DNA from: Tepidimonas sediminis
GTDB lineage: Bacteria > Pseudomonadota > Gammaproteobacteria > Burkholderiales > Burkholderiaceae_C
Length of the DNA: 64,000 nucleotides
Reading direction: 5' to 3'
Assembly: GCF_007556605.1 (NCBI RefSeq)
Contig: NZ_VJND01000010.1
Span: 45,350-109,349, forward strand
In this document: one piece after another, positions 54,537 through 64,000 of the stretch
How positions within the stretch are numbered: position 1 is the first letter of the stretch
Layout: each line of letters opens with the position of its first letter
Made by a program: the position numbers and the translations under genes
The notes under the pieces: generated by a model
Seen by the model: only the letters and a program-made list of their open reading frames with translations
What the model was told of the DNA's origin: nothing
Database searches by the model: none

Positions 54537-54935
54537 TCAGCCCAACACGCGCCGGATCTCGGCGGCCAACCGCTCCGCGTCCAGCGGCTTGGCCACGTAG
54601 CCGTCGGCGCCGGCGTCCAGCAGGCGGCGCCGGTCCTCCGGCAGGTCGTAGGCGGTGACCATGATCACCGGCGTGCGCCGCTGCATGCCGGCGGCCTCGC
54701 GCGCGCGCAGCTCGCGCAGCGCCTCCACGCCGTCCATGCCCGGCATCGTCACGTCCATCAGCACCAGGTCGAACGTTTGCGCGCGCAGCGCCTCCAAGGC
54801 CTTGTGGCCGTCGCCCACCAGCACGCCGCTGTGCCCCATGTCGCGCAGGATGCGCGTGGCCAGCCGCAGGTTGAGCGGGTTGTCGTCGGCCACCAGCACG
54901 CGCAGCGGCCGCATCGCGGGGGTCGTCGTGGTCAT
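54537..54935 (-). CDS. Single-domain response regulator (CheY-like)
   Basis: 132 residues, receiver only. Acidic pair in [10 protein letters not shown], phospho-acceptor Asp61 in [14 protein letters not shown], Thr in IMVTAYD and Lys in GYVAKPL are all present. It lies 17 bp upstream of the hybrid kinase gene on the same strand and is probably cotranscribed, so it may be an extra phosphate carrier. ATG 54944, three codons upstream, is an alternative start. Confidence 0.9.
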   Translation of the reverse strand: MTTTTPAMRPLRVLVADDNPLNLRLATRILRDMGHSGVLVGDGHKALEALRAQTFDLVLMDVTMPGMDGVEALRELRAREAAGMQRRTPVIMVTAYDLPEDRRRLLDAGADGYVAKPLDAERLAAEIRRVLG

Positions 54936-54998
54936 GCCGCCCATCGTACCCGCAAACCGTGCTTCAATTCACCCCCTTGGATCGAGGATTCTGCCCGC

Positions 54999-55496
54999 AT
55001 GGATGTCCGCCTGAGACCCTGGCTGCTCGCCGCCCCGCTGCTGGCCCCGCTGGCCGCCGGGCTGGCCGGCTGCGCCGGCGCCGAGCGCGCGCCGGCCTCC
55101 ACCTTCCACCTGCTCGACGGTCGCACCCTGACGATGACCGAGCTGCAGGGCAAGGTGCTGCTGGTCAACTTCTGGGCCACCACGTGCGCCAGCTGCGTCA
55201 AGGAAATGCCGCTGCTGGTGCAGACGCACCAGCGCTTCGCCGCGCGCGGCTTCGAGACGCTGGCCGTGGCGATGAGCTACGACCCTCCGGAGTGGGTCGC
55301 CAACTTCGCGCGCACGCGCCAGCTGCCGTTCACGGTCGCGCTGGACCGCGACGGCGAGCTGGCGCGCGCCTGGGGCGAGGTCAAGCTGACCCCGACCACC
55401 TTCATCGTCGACCGGCAGGGCCGCATCGTCAAGCGCTACGTCGGCCCACCCGACTTCGACGCCCTGGCCGGCCTGCTGGACGAGTTGCTGGGTTGA
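54999..55496 (+). CDS. TlpA-like thiol:disulfide lipoprotein
   Basis: 165 residues. The lipobox LAGLAGCAGAERA suggests lipid anchoring. The thioredoxin fold carries Cys63-Ala-Ser-Cys66 in NFWATTCASCVKEMP and the cis-Pro loop VKLTPTTFIVD. TlpA/ResA-type proteins reduce apocytochrome c cysteines or act in oxidative defence; the cytochrome genes just downstream make a cytochrome role plausible. Divergent from the receiver gene; converges with cytochrome c'. Confidence 0.9.
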   Translation: MDVRLRPWLLAAPLLAPLAAGLAGCAGAERAPASTFHLLDGRTLTMTELQGKVLLVNFWATTCASCVKEMPLLVQTHQRFAARGFETLAVAMSYDPPEWVANFARTRQLPFTVALDRDGELARAWGEVKLTPTTFIVDRQGRIVKRYVGPPDFDALAGLLDELLG

Positions 55497-55511
55497 GACC
55501 CGGCGTCGCCC

Positions 55512-55964
55512 TCACTCGCGGTAGGCGTCGTGACAGGCCTTGCAGGTGGCCGCCGCGTCGCCGAAGGTCTTCTTGATCGCATCGAGGTTGCCGGTGCGGG
55601 TGGCGGCCTGCAGCTCCGCCACCGCCTTGACCATCTTGTCGGCGCCGGCGCGCACCTTGTCCATCTCCATCCAGGCCTCCGGCTTGGTGCGGCTCTTGAT
55701 CTTCTCGGTCTCGGGCGTGAAGCCGGCCCACGGCAGCGTCGACAGCGCCACGACGATGGCGGCGTTGTCCTGCGCCACCTTGGCGTCGAACGGCACGCGG
55801 CCCTGCACCATGGCACCGATGCGGCTGAAGTGCGCGCCCATCACGGTGAAGGCGGCCTGGCGGTACTTGACGGCGTCCTCGGGCTTCTGGAACGCGGACT
55901 GGGCGTGCGCACCGGCGGCGACCGCCAGCGCAGCCGCGGCGAGGGCAAGGGAACGAATCGACAT
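55512..55964 (-). CDS. Cytochrome c'
   Basis: 150 residues with a signal peptide (MSIRSLALAAAALAVAAGAHA). The C-terminal haem site is CKACH (141-145), ten residues from the end. The four-helix pattern with AFTVMGAHFSRIGAMVQGRV at the start fits class II cytochromes c, which are periplasmic and bind NO. Divergent from the cytochrome b561 gene, a pairing common in Burkholderiales. Confidence 0.94.
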   Translation of the reverse strand: MSIRSLALAAAALAVAAGAHAQSAFQKPEDAVKYRQAAFTVMGAHFSRIGAMVQGRVPFDAKVAQDNAAIVVALSTLPWAGFTPETEKIKSRTKPEAWMEMDKVRAGADKMVKAVAELQAATRTGNLDAIKKTFGDAAATCKACHDAYRE

Positions 55965-56088
55965 CGGACAACCTCCTGTGAAGGTGGAGAACAAGGACGG
56001 CGGAACACGCGTACGGGTGGACGTACACCGGTACAGTGTATGCTGATCCGCGCGGCGGCGCTGCGGCTGCCCCCTCGGGAGAACGAGC

Positions 56089-56772
56089 GTGACGGACGTT
56101 GACGTGACAAGGGTGCGGGTGTGGGACCTGCCGACGCGGCTGTTCCACTGGCTGCTGGTGGCGGCGGTGGCGGGGCTGGTGATCACCGGCAACCTGGGCG
56201 GCAACTGGATGACGTGGCACCAGCGGCTGGGCTACGCGGTGCTGGCGCTGCTGCTGTTTCGCGTGCTGTGGGGCGTGGCCGGCGGGCACTGGTCGCGCTT
56301 CGCCAGCTTTCTGTACGGGCCCGGCACGCTGCTGGCCTACCTGCGCGGCCGCGCGCCGGCCGACGTCGAGGTCGGCCACTCGCCGCTGGGGGCGCTGTCG
56401 GTGTGGGCGCTGCTGCTGGCGCTGGGCGCGCAGGTGGCCACCGGCCTCATCAGCGACGACGAGATCGCCTTCACCGGACCGCTGGCACGCTACGTCGAGG
56501 CGGCCACCGCCTACGCCGCCACCGCCTGGCACAAGGGCCCGGGCAAGCTGATCCTGCTCGGCCTGGTGGGCCTGCACGTGCTGGCCATCGTCGTGTACCG
56601 GCTGCGCGGCAAGGCGCTGCTGCCGCCGATGATCCACGGCGACAAGATGCTGCCGGCGGGCACGCCGGCCAGCGCCGACGGCTGGCGCCAGCGCCTGCTG
56701 GCGGCGGCGCTGGCGGCGCTGAGCGCGGCGGTCACCTGGGCCTTCGTCAACGCGGCGGACTGGCTCGGCTGA
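56089..56772 (+). CDS. Cytochrome b561 family protein
   Basis: 227-residue inner-membrane di-haem cytochrome b. Four main hydrophobic helices are visible, with candidate haem ligands in LFHWLLVAAV, MTWHQRLGYAV and LVGLHVLAIVVYRLRG. The start is a GTG (56089) with GGGAGA eight bases upstream. It lies 124 bp from cytochrome c' on the opposite strand; b561 could pass quinol electrons to that protein, an inference from frequent pairing. Confidence 0.9.
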   Translation: MTDVDVTRVRVWDLPTRLFHWLLVAAVAGLVITGNLGGNWMTWHQRLGYAVLALLLFRVLWGVAGGHWSRFASFLYGPGTLLAYLRGRAPADVEVGHSPLGALSVWALLLALGAQVATGLISDDEIAFTGPLARYVEAATAYAATAWHKGPGKLILLGLVGLHVLAIVVYRLRGKALLPPMIHGDKMLPAGTPASADGWRQRLLAAALAALSAAVTWAFVNAADWLG

Positions 56773-56821
56773 ACGGCCGGACACGCTGGCGGCGCCGCGC
56801 GGCGCGACGTATCATCCCGCC

Positions 56822-57355
56822 ATGGATGAGCACGGGACGCAGCCCGCCGCACGCGACGACGGCGGCTCCGCCATCGAGCTGCAGTTGGTCACGCCCGCGG
56901 CCCCGGCTGCCGACACCGACGCCGTGCGGGCGCTGTTTCTCGAATACCAGGCCGACATCGGCATCGACCTGGCTTTCCAGGGTTTCGCCGAGGAGCTGGC
57001 GCGCCTGCCGGGCGTCTACGCGCCGCCGCTGGGGGCGCTGGTGCTGGCGCGCGTGGACGGCGAGCCGGCCGGCTGCTGCGCGCTGCGGCCGCTGTTCGAC
57101 AGCGACCACGGCAACGCCTGCGAGATGAAGCGGCTGTTCGTGCGCCGGCCGTTCCGCGGGTTCGGGCTGGGGCGCCAGCTGGCCGAGCACGTCATCATGC
57201 TGGCGCAGCAGGCCGGCTACGACTGCATGCTGCTGGACACGCTGCGCGAGATGGAGACCGCGCGCGCGCTGTACCAGGAGCTCGGCTTCACGGAGATCGC
57301 CCCCTACTACCACAACCCGCTGCCGGGGGCGCACTACCTGAAGCTCGAGCTGTGA
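56822..57355 (+). CDS. GNAT family N-acetyltransferase
   Basis: 177 residues with a GNAT fold. The acetyl-CoA loop is RPFRGFGLGRQLAEHV (about 121-136), and the C-terminal part reads MLLDTLREMETARALYQELG, typical of small-molecule or amino-acid N-acetyltransferases. The acceptor is unknown. It ends one base before the convergent peroxiredoxin gene. Confidence 0.88.
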   Translation: MDEHGTQPAARDDGGSAIELQLVTPAAPAADTDAVRALFLEYQADIGIDLAFQGFAEELARLPGVYAPPLGALVLARVDGEPAGCCALRPLFDSDHGNACEMKRLFVRRPFRGFGLGRQLAEHVIMLAQQAGYDCMLLDTLREMETARALYQELGFTEIAPYYHNPLPGAHYLKLEL

Positions 57356-57874
57356 TCAGCCGCCCTTGAGCTGGCGCGCCTGTGCCAGCAGGGTGTCGGC
57401 GTCGCTGACCTCGAACGCGCCGGGCGCCTCGACGTTGAGCGTGCGCACCACGCCGTCCTGCACGAGCATCGAGTAGCGGTTGCTGCGCAGGCCCAGGCCG
57501 CGCGCAGTCAGATCCAGCGTCAGGCCGGTGGCGCGCGCGAACTCGGCACTGCCGTCGGCCAGCATGCGGATCTTGCCGTTGGCCCCCTGGTCACGGCCCC
57601 AGGCGTGCATCACGAAGGCGTCGTTGACGGCCACGCACCAGACCTCGTCGACGCCGGCGGCACGCAGCTCGTCCAGCCGCTGCAGGTAACCGGGCAGATG
57701 CTTGGCCGAGCAGGTCGGCGTGTAGGCGCCCGGCACCGCAAACAGCGCGATCGTCTTGCCGGCGGCGGCCTCGCGCACCCGCACCGGGTTGGGGCCGATG
57801 CTGCAGCCGGGCGCCTCGGTCTCGCAGTACTCCATCAGGGTCACGTCGGGCAGCCTGTCGCCTACCTGGATCAT
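57356..57874 (-). CDS. Peroxiredoxin, Prx5/glutaredoxin-type
   Basis: 172 residues. The peroxidatic Cys55 lies in VPGAYTPTCSAKHLPGY, and LRSNRYSMLVQDGVVRTLNV is the conserved Prx5 Arg region. It reduces hydroperoxides, probably using glutathione/glutaredoxin. ATG 57874 is preceded by AAGGAG. It lies just below the terminator of the ribosomal protein operon, on the same strand. Confidence 0.94.
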   Translation of the reverse strand: MIQVGDRLPDVTLMEYCETEAPGCSIGPNPVRVREAAAGKTIALFAVPGAYTPTCSAKHLPGYLQRLDELRAAGVDEVWCVAVNDAFVMHAWGRDQGANGKIRMLADGSAEFARATGLTLDLTARGLGLRSNRYSMLVQDGVVRTLNVEAPGAFEVSDADTLLAQARQLKGG

Positions 57875-57900
57875 CGCGGTCTCCTTGCCGTGGGGGGAAA

Positions 57901-57934
57901 ACGAAAAAGGACGACCGCGATTGTCGGTCGTCCT
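57901..57934 (-). terminator. Rho-independent terminator of the ribosomal protein operon
   Basis: Arms 57908-57917 (aggacgaccg) and 57925-57934 are exact reverse complements; on the minus strand the stem is followed by ttttt. It lies 36 bases after the rpsQ stop, so the operon ends here and rplN and rpsE-type genes are not contiguous. Confidence 0.93.
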
Positions 57935-57970
57935 CGATGTCCCGCCAAGCGGGCCGGGTTTGCGCGCGGC

Positions 57971-58234
57971 TCAGACCTCGGCGGCCTTCTGCACCAGGCG
58001 CGTGGCCACCCAGTTCTTGGTCTTGGACAGCGGCCGGCTTTCGGTGATCTCGACGATGTCACCCACCTTGTACTCGCCGTTTTCGTCGTGTGCGTGGTAC
58101 TTGCTCGACTTGACGACGATCTTGTCGTACAGCGGGTGCTTCACGCGCCGCTCCACCAGCACCGTGATGGTCTTGGCGCGCTTGTCGCTGACCACCTTGC
58201 CGATCAGGGTACGCTTGATCTTGCCTTGCGTCAT
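57971..58234 (-). CDS. rpsQ: 30S ribosomal protein S17
   Basis: 87 residues, normal length. It opens [20 protein letters not shown] and contains [19 protein letters not shown], both S17 hallmarks. Primary 16S-binding protein. Last gene before the terminator at 57901-57934, so this transcript stops after rpsQ. Confidence 0.98.
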   Translation of the reverse strand: MTQGKIKRTLIGKVVSDKRAKTITVLVERRVKHPLYDKIVVKSSKYHAHDENGEYKVGDIVEITESRPLSKTKNWVATRLVQKAAEV

Positions 58235-58247
58235 GGTGGTCCTCTCC

Positions 58248-58445
58248 TTACTGGCCGGCGGCGGCCTTCTCGGCCAGGATGGTCTTGGCGCGCGCGATGG
58301 CCCGGCGCGTCTGGCGCAGCGCGGCGGTGTTGGCCAGCTGCTGCGTGGCCTTCTGCATGCGCAGGTTGAAGTGCGCCTTTTGCAGCGACTTGATCTCGGC
58401 CTGCAGCGCGGCCACGTCCTTCTGGCGCAGTTCAGCGGCTTTCAT
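58248..58445 (-). CDS. rpmC: 50S ribosomal protein L29
   Basis: 65 residues: [20 protein letters not shown] then [21 protein letters not shown], the two-helix L29 fold near the peptide exit tunnel. It is 12 bp downstream of rplP and 13 bp before rpsQ. Confidence 0.97.
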   Translation of the reverse strand: MKAAELRQKDVAALQAEIKSLQKAHFNLRMQKATQQLANTAALRQTRRAIARAKTILAEKAAAGQ

Positions 58446-58457
58446 CGGTCATCCTCC

Positions 58458-58874
58458 TCACTGGCCCAGCATGCGGGTGACGAACGTGGTGCGCAGCGGC
58501 AGCTTGGCCGCCGCCAGCGCGAAGGCCTCGCGCGCCAGCTGTTCGGGCACGCCGACGATCTCGTACAGCACCTTGCCCGGCTGGATCTCGGCCACGTAGT
58601 ACTCCACGTTGCCCTTGCCGTTGCCCATGCGCACCTCGGCGGGCTTCTGGGTGATCGGCTTGTCCGGGAAGACGCGGATCCAGATGCGGCCGCCACGCTT
58701 GACGTGACGGCTGATGGCGCGGCGCGCGGCCTCGATCTGGCGCGCGGTCAGGCGGCCGCGGTCGGTGGCCTTCAGGCCGTAGTCGCCGAACACGACGGTG
58801 GTGCCACTGGTGGCCACCCCGGTGTTGCGGCCCTTGTGCTCCTTGCGGAACTTGCGACGAGCGGGTTGCAACAT
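58458..58874 (-). CDS. rplP: 50S ribosomal protein L16
   Basis: 138 residues. It starts [20 protein letters not shown] and contains [20 protein letters not shown] and [20 protein letters not shown], diagnostic for L16, which supports A-site tRNA positioning. It lies two bases after the rpsC stop. Confidence 0.98.
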   Translation of the reverse strand: MLQPARRKFRKEHKGRNTGVATSGTTVVFGDYGLKATDRGRLTARQIEAARRAISRHVKRGGRIWIRVFPDKPITQKPAEVRMGNGKGNVEYYVAEIQPGKVLYEIVGVPEQLAREAFALAAAKLPLRTTFVTRMLGQ

Positions 58875-58876
58875 GA

Positions 58877-59740
<864 letters not shown>

Positions 59741-59756
59741 GGTCTTCCTTTCCTTG

Positions 59757-60086
59757 TCAGTTGCCCACGGTCACGTAGATGTGGCAGGTCGGCTTGCTGA
59801 TACGGTTGCCGCGACCCTTGGCGCGCGCGGTGAAGCGCTTCAGCGTCGTGCCCTGCTCGACGTGGATGGTCTTGACCTTCAGCTCGTCGATGTCGGCACC
59901 CTCGTTGTGCTCGGCGTTGGCGATGGCGGACAGCAGCGCCTTGCGGATGATGCCGGCGGCCTTCTTCGGCGTGAAGGCCAGGATGTTGAGCGCCTGGTCC
60001 ACCTTCTTGCCGCGAATCAGGTCGGCCACCAGCCGGCCCTTCTGGGCGGACAGGCGCACGCCGCGAACGATACAGCGGGTTTCCAT
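59757..60086 (-). CDS. rplV: 50S ribosomal protein L22
   Basis: 109 residues. It contains [20 protein letters not shown] and the long beta-hairpin region that reaches into the exit tunnel, ending in [12 protein letters not shown]. It lies between rpsS and rpsC. Confidence 0.97.
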   Translation of the reverse strand: METRCIVRGVRLSAQKGRLVADLIRGKKVDQALNILAFTPKKAAGIIRKALLSAIANAEHNEGADIDELKVKTIHVEQGTTLKRFTARAKGRGNRISKPTCHIYVTVGN

Positions 60087-60098
60087 GAGTCTCTTTCC

Positions 60099-60374
60099 TT
60101 ACTTCTTGGCCTTCTTGTCGCCGGGGTGGCCCTTGAAGGTGCGCGTCAGCGAGAACTCGCCCAGCTTGTGGCCCACCATCTGCTCGGTGATGTAGACCGG
60201 CACATGCTGGCGGCCGTTGTGCACGGCAATCGTCAGGCCGATGAACTCGGGCAGGATCGTGGAGCGCCGCGACCAGGTCTTGATGGGCTTCTTGTCCTTG
60301 CTGGCCTGGGCCTTCTCGACCTTGGCCATCAGGTGATGGTCGACGAACGGACCTTTCTTCAGTGAACGCGACAT
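60099..60374 (-). CDS. rpsS: 30S ribosomal protein S19
   Basis: 91 residues: [20 protein letters not shown], then [20 protein letters not shown] and [15 protein letters not shown], invariant S19 motifs. It sits in the 30S head next to S13. Confidence 0.98.
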   Translation of the reverse strand: MSRSLKKGPFVDHHLMAKVEKAQASKDKKPIKTWSRRSTILPEFIGLTIAVHNGRQHVPVYITEQMVGHKLGEFSLTRTFKGHPGDKKAKK

Positions 60375-60385
60375 GGCTCAACCCT

Positions 60386-61210
60386 TTACTTCTTGCGGCG
60401 CGACACGATCATGCTCTGCGTGCGGCGGTTGCGGCGGGTGCGGTAGCCCTTGGTCAGGTTGCCCCACGGGTCGCGCGGCGGCTGACCGGTGCCGGTGCGG
60501 CCCTCGCCACCACCGTGCGGGTGGTCGATCGGGTTCATCGCCACGCCACGCACCGTCGGGCGGATGCCCATGTGGCGCTTGACGCCGGCCTTGCCGATCT
60601 GGCGCAGGCTGTGCTCGGGGTTGGAGACCTCGCCGATGGTGGCGCGGCAGTCCACGTGCACCTTGCGCACCTCGCCGGAACGCAGCCGCACCTGCGCGTA
60701 GACACCCTCGCGCGCCAGCAGCACCGCCGAGGTGCCGGCCGAGCGCGCCAGCTGCGCACCCTTGCCCGGCTTGAGCTCGATGCAGTGGATGGTCGAGCCC
60801 ACCGGAATGTTGCGGATCGGCAGCGTGTTGCCGACGCGGATCGGCGACTCCGGACCGCTGACCACGGTCTGGCCGACCTCCAGCCCGCGCGGCGCGATGA
60901 TGTAGCGGCGCTCGCCGTCGGCGTAGCACACCAGCGCGATGTGCGCGGTGCGGTTCGGGTCGTATTCCAGCCGCTCCACCTTGGCCGGGATGTTGTCCTT
61001 GTCGCGGCGGAAGTCGATGATGCGGTAGTGGTGCTTGGCGCCGCCACCCTTGTGGCGCACCGTGATGTGGCCGTCGTTGTTGCGGCCCGAATGCTTCTTC
61101 AGCGGCTCCAGCAGGGGCGCGTAGCCGGGGCCCTTGTGGAGGTTTTCGCGCGTGACCTTCACCATGCCGCGACGGCCCGGCGAGGTCGGCTTCATCTTGA
61201 TGACTGCCAT
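60386..61210 (-). CDS. rplB: 50S ribosomal protein L2
   Basis: 274 residues. Conserved peptidyl-transferase-proximal motif [20 protein letters not shown], including the key His, is present, with [20 protein letters not shown] at the N-terminus. Normal length and order after rplW. Confidence 0.98.
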   Translation of the reverse strand: MAVIKMKPTSPGRRGMVKVTRENLHKGPGYAPLLEPLKKHSGRNNDGHITVRHKGGGAKHHYRIIDFRRDKDNIPAKVERLEYDPNRTAHIALVCYADGERRYIIAPRGLEVGQTVVSGPESPIRVGNTLPIRNIPVGSTIHCIELKPGKGAQLARSAGTSAVLLAREGVYAQVRLRSGEVRKVHVDCRATIGEVSNPEHSLRQIGKAGVKRHMGIRPTVRGVAMNPIDHPHGGGEGRTGTGQPPRDPWGNLTKGYRTRRNRRTQSMIVSRRKK

Positions 61211-61215
61211 GATGA

Positions 61216-61530
61216 TCAGGCCCCCTCAGCGCCGAACTGGATTTCCTGGCCCTCGGCCAGCGTCACGTAGGCCTTGCGCACGTGGTCGCGGCGACCGACC
61301 GTCTTGCCGAAGCGCTTGACCTTGCCCTTCTGGTTCAGGACGTTGACGTCCTTGACCTTGACGTTGAACAGCAACTCCACCGCCGCCTTGATCTCGGGCT
61401 TCTCGGCGTCGCGCAGCACTTTGAACAGGTAGGTGTTGGTCGCCTCACCCACGCGGGTGGCCTTCTCCGAGATGATCGGCGCCACCAGCACCTGCATCAG
61501 GCGACCTTCGTCGAACTTACGCTGGCTCAT
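61216..61530 (-). CDS. rplW: 50S ribosomal protein L23
   Basis: 104 residues. [20 protein letters not shown] and [20 protein letters not shown] mark L23, the docking site for signal recognition particle and trigger factor. Its start overlaps the rplD stop (ATGA). Confidence 0.97.
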   Translation of the reverse strand: MSQRKFDEGRLMQVLVAPIISEKATRVGEATNTYLFKVLRDAEKPEIKAAVELLFNVKVKDVNVLNQKGKVKRFGKTVGRRDHVRKAYVTLAEGQEIQFGAEGA

Positions 61531-62147
61531 GCGAACATCTCCTTGATCTTGTCCAGCGCACCCTTGGTGACCAGCACCTTCTTGAAGTGCACCAGCGACA
61601 CCGGATCGGCGTGGCGCGGCTCGACCACCAGCACGTTGGGCAGGTTGCGCGACGCCAGGTACAGGTTCTCGTCGATCTCGTCGGCGATGATCAACGCCGA
61701 GTTCAGGTTCATGGCCTTGAGCTTGCTGGCCAGCAGCTTGGTCTTGGGCGCCTCGACCTTGATCGAGTCGACCACCGACAGCCGGCCCTCACGCACCAGC
61801 TGCGAGAAGATGGAGGCCATGCCGGCACGGTACATCTTCTTGTTGAGCTTCTGCGTGAAGTTCTCGTCGGGGCTGCTCGGGAAGATCTTGCCGCCGCCGC
61901 GCCACAGCGGCGAGGAGTTCATGCCGGCGCGGGCGTTGCCGGTGCCCTTCTGGCGGAACGGCTTCTTGGTGGTGTGCTTGACGGCGCCGCGGTCCTTCTG
62001 CGCGCGCGTGCCCTGGCGGGCGTTGGCCTGGTAGGCCACCACCAGCTGATGCACCAGCGCCTCGTTGAATTCGCGACCGAAGACGGTCTCGGGCACCTCG
62101 ACGGTGGCGGTGGCCTGACCCTGGTCGTTGAGGAGTTCGACTTGCAT
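61527..62147 (-). CDS. rplD: 50S ribosomal protein L4
   Basis: 206 residues. [20 protein letters not shown] and [20 protein letters not shown] form the exit-tunnel loop. ATG 62147 is chosen over 62153 because AGGAG is eight bases from it and only two from the other. E. coli L4 represses its own operon; the leader for that would lie above rpsJ and outside the gene order seen here. Confidence 0.96.
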   Translation of the reverse strand: MQVELLNDQGQATATVEVPETVFGREFNEALVHQLVVAYQANARQGTRAQKDRGAVKHTTKKPFRQKGTGNARAGMNSSPLWRGGGKIFPSSPDENFTQKLNKKMYRAGMASIFSQLVREGRLSVVDSIKVEAPKTKLLASKLKAMNLNSALIIADEIDENLYLASRNLPNVLVVEPRHADPVSLVHFKKVLVTKGALDKIKEMFA

Positions 62148-62159
62148 GCGCATCGCTCC

Positions 62160-62819
62160 TTACTTGGCGGCCTTGACGGCCGGACGGACGGTCACGAAGC
62201 CACCCTTGGCACCGGGCACGGCGCCCTTGATGAGCAGCAGCTGGCGTTCGGCGTCGACGCGGACGACGTCGAGGTTCTGCACGGTGACGGTCTCGTCACC
62301 CATGTGACCGGTCATGCGCTTGCCGGGGAAGACGCGCCCCGGGTCCTGCGCCATCGAGATCGAACCCGGCACGTTGTGCGAGCGGCTGTTGCCGTGCGAG
62401 GCGCGCTGCGAGCCGAAGTTGTGGCGCTTGATGGTGCCGGCGAAGCCCTTGCCGATGCTGGTGCCCTGCACGTCGACCTTCTGGCCGGGCTGGAACAGCT
62501 CGGCCACCGGGATCACCGCGCCGGGGGGATACTTGGCCGCCACCTCGGGCGTGACGCGGAATTCGCGCAGGATCTCGCCGGCCTCGACGCCGGCCTTGGC
62601 GTAATGGCCCGCCATCGGCTTGGTCACGCGCGAGGCGCGCCGCTTGCCGTAGGCCACCTGCAGGGCATCGTAGCCGTCGGTGGCCTGGGCCTTGACCTGG
62701 ACCACGCGGTTGTTGGAGACGTCCACCACCGTAACGGGCACCATGTCGCCCTCCTCGGTGAACAGGCGCATCATGCCCACCTTGCGGCCCAACAACCCCA
62801 GGGAGTTGCTCAGACTCAT
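62160..62819 (-). CDS. rplC: 50S ribosomal protein L3
   Basis: 219 residues. [20 protein letters not shown] and [20 protein letters not shown], the Gln-methylation and peptidyl-transferase loop region, identify L3. ATG 62819 follows GGAG. It is separated from rpsJ by 158 bp that contain a stem-loop. Confidence 0.97.
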   Translation of the reverse strand: MSLSNSLGLLGRKVGMMRLFTEEGDMVPVTVVDVSNNRVVQVKAQATDGYDALQVAYGKRRASRVTKPMAGHYAKAGVEAGEILREFRVTPEVAAKYPPGAVIPVAELFQPGQKVDVQGTSIGKGFAGTIKRHNFGSQRASHGNSRSHNVPGSISMAQDPGRVFPGKRMTGHMGDETVTVQNLDVVRVDAERQLLLIKGAVPGAKGGFVTVRPAVKAAK

Positions 62820-62925
62820 CGTTTTCTCCGAATCCCGACTGCAATTGGCCGGGTCTGATGGGGCACCCCGCGCGGCACGCCGCGCAAGCCACCCGGTTGC
62901 CAAAAAGCCTTCGCCCCAAAAGAGC

Positions 62926-62954
62926 GAAGCCCTCAAGTGTACCTTGAGGGCTTC
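62926..62954 (-). terminator. Stem-loop between rpsJ and rplC
   Basis: Perfect 12-base arms (gaagccctcaag and cttgagggcttc) around a five-base loop. On the minus strand it starts 24 bases after the rpsJ stop and is followed by cgctctttt. It looks like an intrinsic terminator or attenuator that would partly separate tuf-rpsJ from rplC onward. Confidence 0.7.
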
Positions 62955-62977
62955 ATGACGTCAAGGGGTCAGGCCGC

Positions 62978-63289
62978 TTACTGCAGCTTGATCTCGACGT
63001 CCACGCCGGCCGGCAGATCCAGCTTCATCAGCGCGTCCACCGTCTTGTCGGTGGGATCGACGATGTCCATCAGGCGCTGGTGCGTGCGGATCTCGAACTG
63101 GTCGCGGCTGGTCTTGTTGACGTGCGGCGAGCGCAGGATGTCGAAGCGCTTCATGCGCGTCGGCAGCGGCACGGGGCCGCGCACGATGGCGCCGGTGCGC
63201 TTGGCGGTGTCGACGATCTGCGCCGCCGAGGCGTCGATCAGCTTGTAATCGAACGCCTTGAGGCGGATCCGGATCTTCTGCTTGGTCAT
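62978..63289 (-). CDS. rpsJ: 30S ribosomal protein S10
   Basis: 103 residues: [20 protein letters not shown] and [20 protein letters not shown], textbook S10, which also serves as the NusE antitermination factor. It lies 16 bp downstream of tuf. Confidence 0.98.
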   Translation of the reverse strand: MTKQKIRIRLKAFDYKLIDASAAQIVDTAKRTGAIVRGPVPLPTRMKRFDILRSPHVNKTSRDQFEIRTHQRLMDIVDPTDKTVDALMKLDLPAGVDVEIKLQ

Positions 63290-63305
63290 GGTGCGTGCTC
63301 CGGCC

Positions 63306-64000
63306 TCACTCGATGATCTTGGACACCACGCCGGCGCCCACGGTGCGGCCGCCTTCGCGGATGGCAAAGCGCAGGCCTTCCTCCATCGCGATCGGCGCGA
63401 TCAGCTTGACCGTGATCGTGACGTTGTCGCCCGGCATCACCATCTCCTTGTCCTTGGGCAGCTCGATCGCCCCGGTCACGTCGGTGGTGCGGAAGTAGAA
63501 CTGCGGCCGGTAGTTGTTGAAGAACGGCGTGTGGCGACCGCCCTCTTCCTTGGACAGCACGTACACCTCGCCCGTGAAGTGCGTGTGCGGCGTGATCGTG
63601 CCCGGCTTGGCCAGCACCTGGCCGCGCTCGACTTCCTCGCGCTTGGTGCCGCGCAGCAGAATGCCGACGTTGTCGCCCGCCTGACCCTGGTCCAGCAGCT
63701 TGCGAAACATCTCCACGCCCGTGCAGGTGGTCTTCTGCGTCGGCCGCAGACCCACGATCTCCACTTCGTCGCCCACCTTGATGACGCCGCGCTCGATGCG
63801 CCCGGTCACCACCGTGCCACGCCCCGAGATCGAGAAGACGTCTTCCACCGGCATCAGGAAGGTGCCGTCGATCGCACGCTCCGGCGTCGGAATGTAGGTG
63901 TCCAGCGCTTCCGCAAGCTTCATGATGGCCTGCTCGCCCAGCTCACCCTTGTCGCCTTCCAGGGCCTTCAGCGCCGAGCCCTTGATGATGGGAATGTCGT
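63306..64000 (-). CDS. tuf: Elongation factor Tu (5' end cut by window)
   Basis: The C-terminal 231 residues of EF-Tu; the GTPase domain continues past the right edge. Domain 2 starts near [20 protein letters not shown] and domain 3 near [20 protein letters not shown], ending [14 protein letters not shown]. It delivers aminoacyl-tRNA to the ribosome. First gene visible of the tuf-rpsJ-rplC series. Confidence 0.98.
   Translation of the reverse strand, partial: DIPIIKGSALKALEGDKGELGEQAIMKLAEALDTYIPTPERAIDGTFLMPVEDVFSISGRGTVVTGRIERGVIKVGDEVEIVGLRPTQKTTCTGVEMFRKLLDQGQAGDNVGILLRGTKREEVERGQVLAKPGTITPHTHFTGEVYVLSKEEGGRHTPFFNNYRPQFYFRTTDVTGAIELPKDKEMVMPGDNVTITVKLIAPIAMEEGLRFAIREGGRTVGAGVVSKIIE

Overview
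The window is a very GC-rich chromosomal segment from a betaproteobacterium, most likely of the order Burkholderiales (Comamonadaceae-like). The call rests on gene order and content: glnE back to back with a YhdP/AsmA-like giant and a Nit amidase, a fur / bamE-dapB divergon, hprK-ptsN-hpf, leuS-lptE-holA, a regulatory-type PTS (EIIA-Man, HPr, EI), and the tuf-rpsJ-rplC-D-W-B-rpsS-rplV-rpsC-rplP-rpmC-rpsQ ribosomal operon. Genus and species cannot be fixed from the sequence alone. No rRNA, tRNA, CRISPR array, insertion sequence or prophage was seen.

Layout. 1-3186: peptide ABC importer (binding protein, permease B, truncated permease C), minus strand. 3361-13639: 6-phosphofructokinase, MltA, a tiny membrane ORF, Nit amidase, YhdP-like protein, divergent glnE. 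14000-16672: a glycine-triplet / collagen-like protein with a type I secretion C-terminus, and a convergent LuxR-type regulator. 16918-24808: glutathione peroxidase, NlpC/P60 protein, and leuS-lptE-holA interrupted by an arginase gene and an amputated DUF4143 gene; then a dienelactone hydrolase. 24864-28804: dapB, bamE, fur, hprK, ptsN, hpf. 29029-33999: patatin, CorA, MTA/SAH nucleosidase, acyl-CoA ligase. 34249-44585: a minus-strand secretion/adhesin locus: LapB-like ABC exporter, LapC-like adaptor, LuxR-type regulator, 82-aa protein and two LapA-like proteins with retention modules. 44685-48160: ptsI, ptsH, EIIA, a lipoprotein and a thioredoxin-fold protein. 48189-54935: diguanylate cyclase response regulator, 1792-residue CHASE/multi-PAS hybrid kinase and a lone receiver. 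54999-57874: TlpA-like thioredoxin, cytochrome c', cytochrome b561, GNAT acetyltransferase, peroxiredoxin. 57908-64000: ribosomal protein operon ending in a clear terminator and running off the window inside tuf.

The most interesting material is the surface/biofilm set. Two proteins carry an N-terminal retention module with an Ala-Ala-Ala-Gly site where LapG-type proteases cut, and they sit beside a dedicated ABC/HlyD exporter pair. The shorter one contains a perfect 18-bp inverted repeat flanking 29 bp. Inversion of this small element keeps the frame and swaps a cysteine-containing peptide for a cysteine-free one. The longer one contains two apparently identical 492-bp repeats and lower-GC stretches. 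A third type I substrate, 20 kb away, has long strict Gly-Gly-X runs that could form a polyglycine-II bundle. Two LuxR-type regulators with atypical receivers, and a c-di-GMP synthase with a huge sensor kinase, lie in the same window. No TolC, LapD or LapG homologue is present here.
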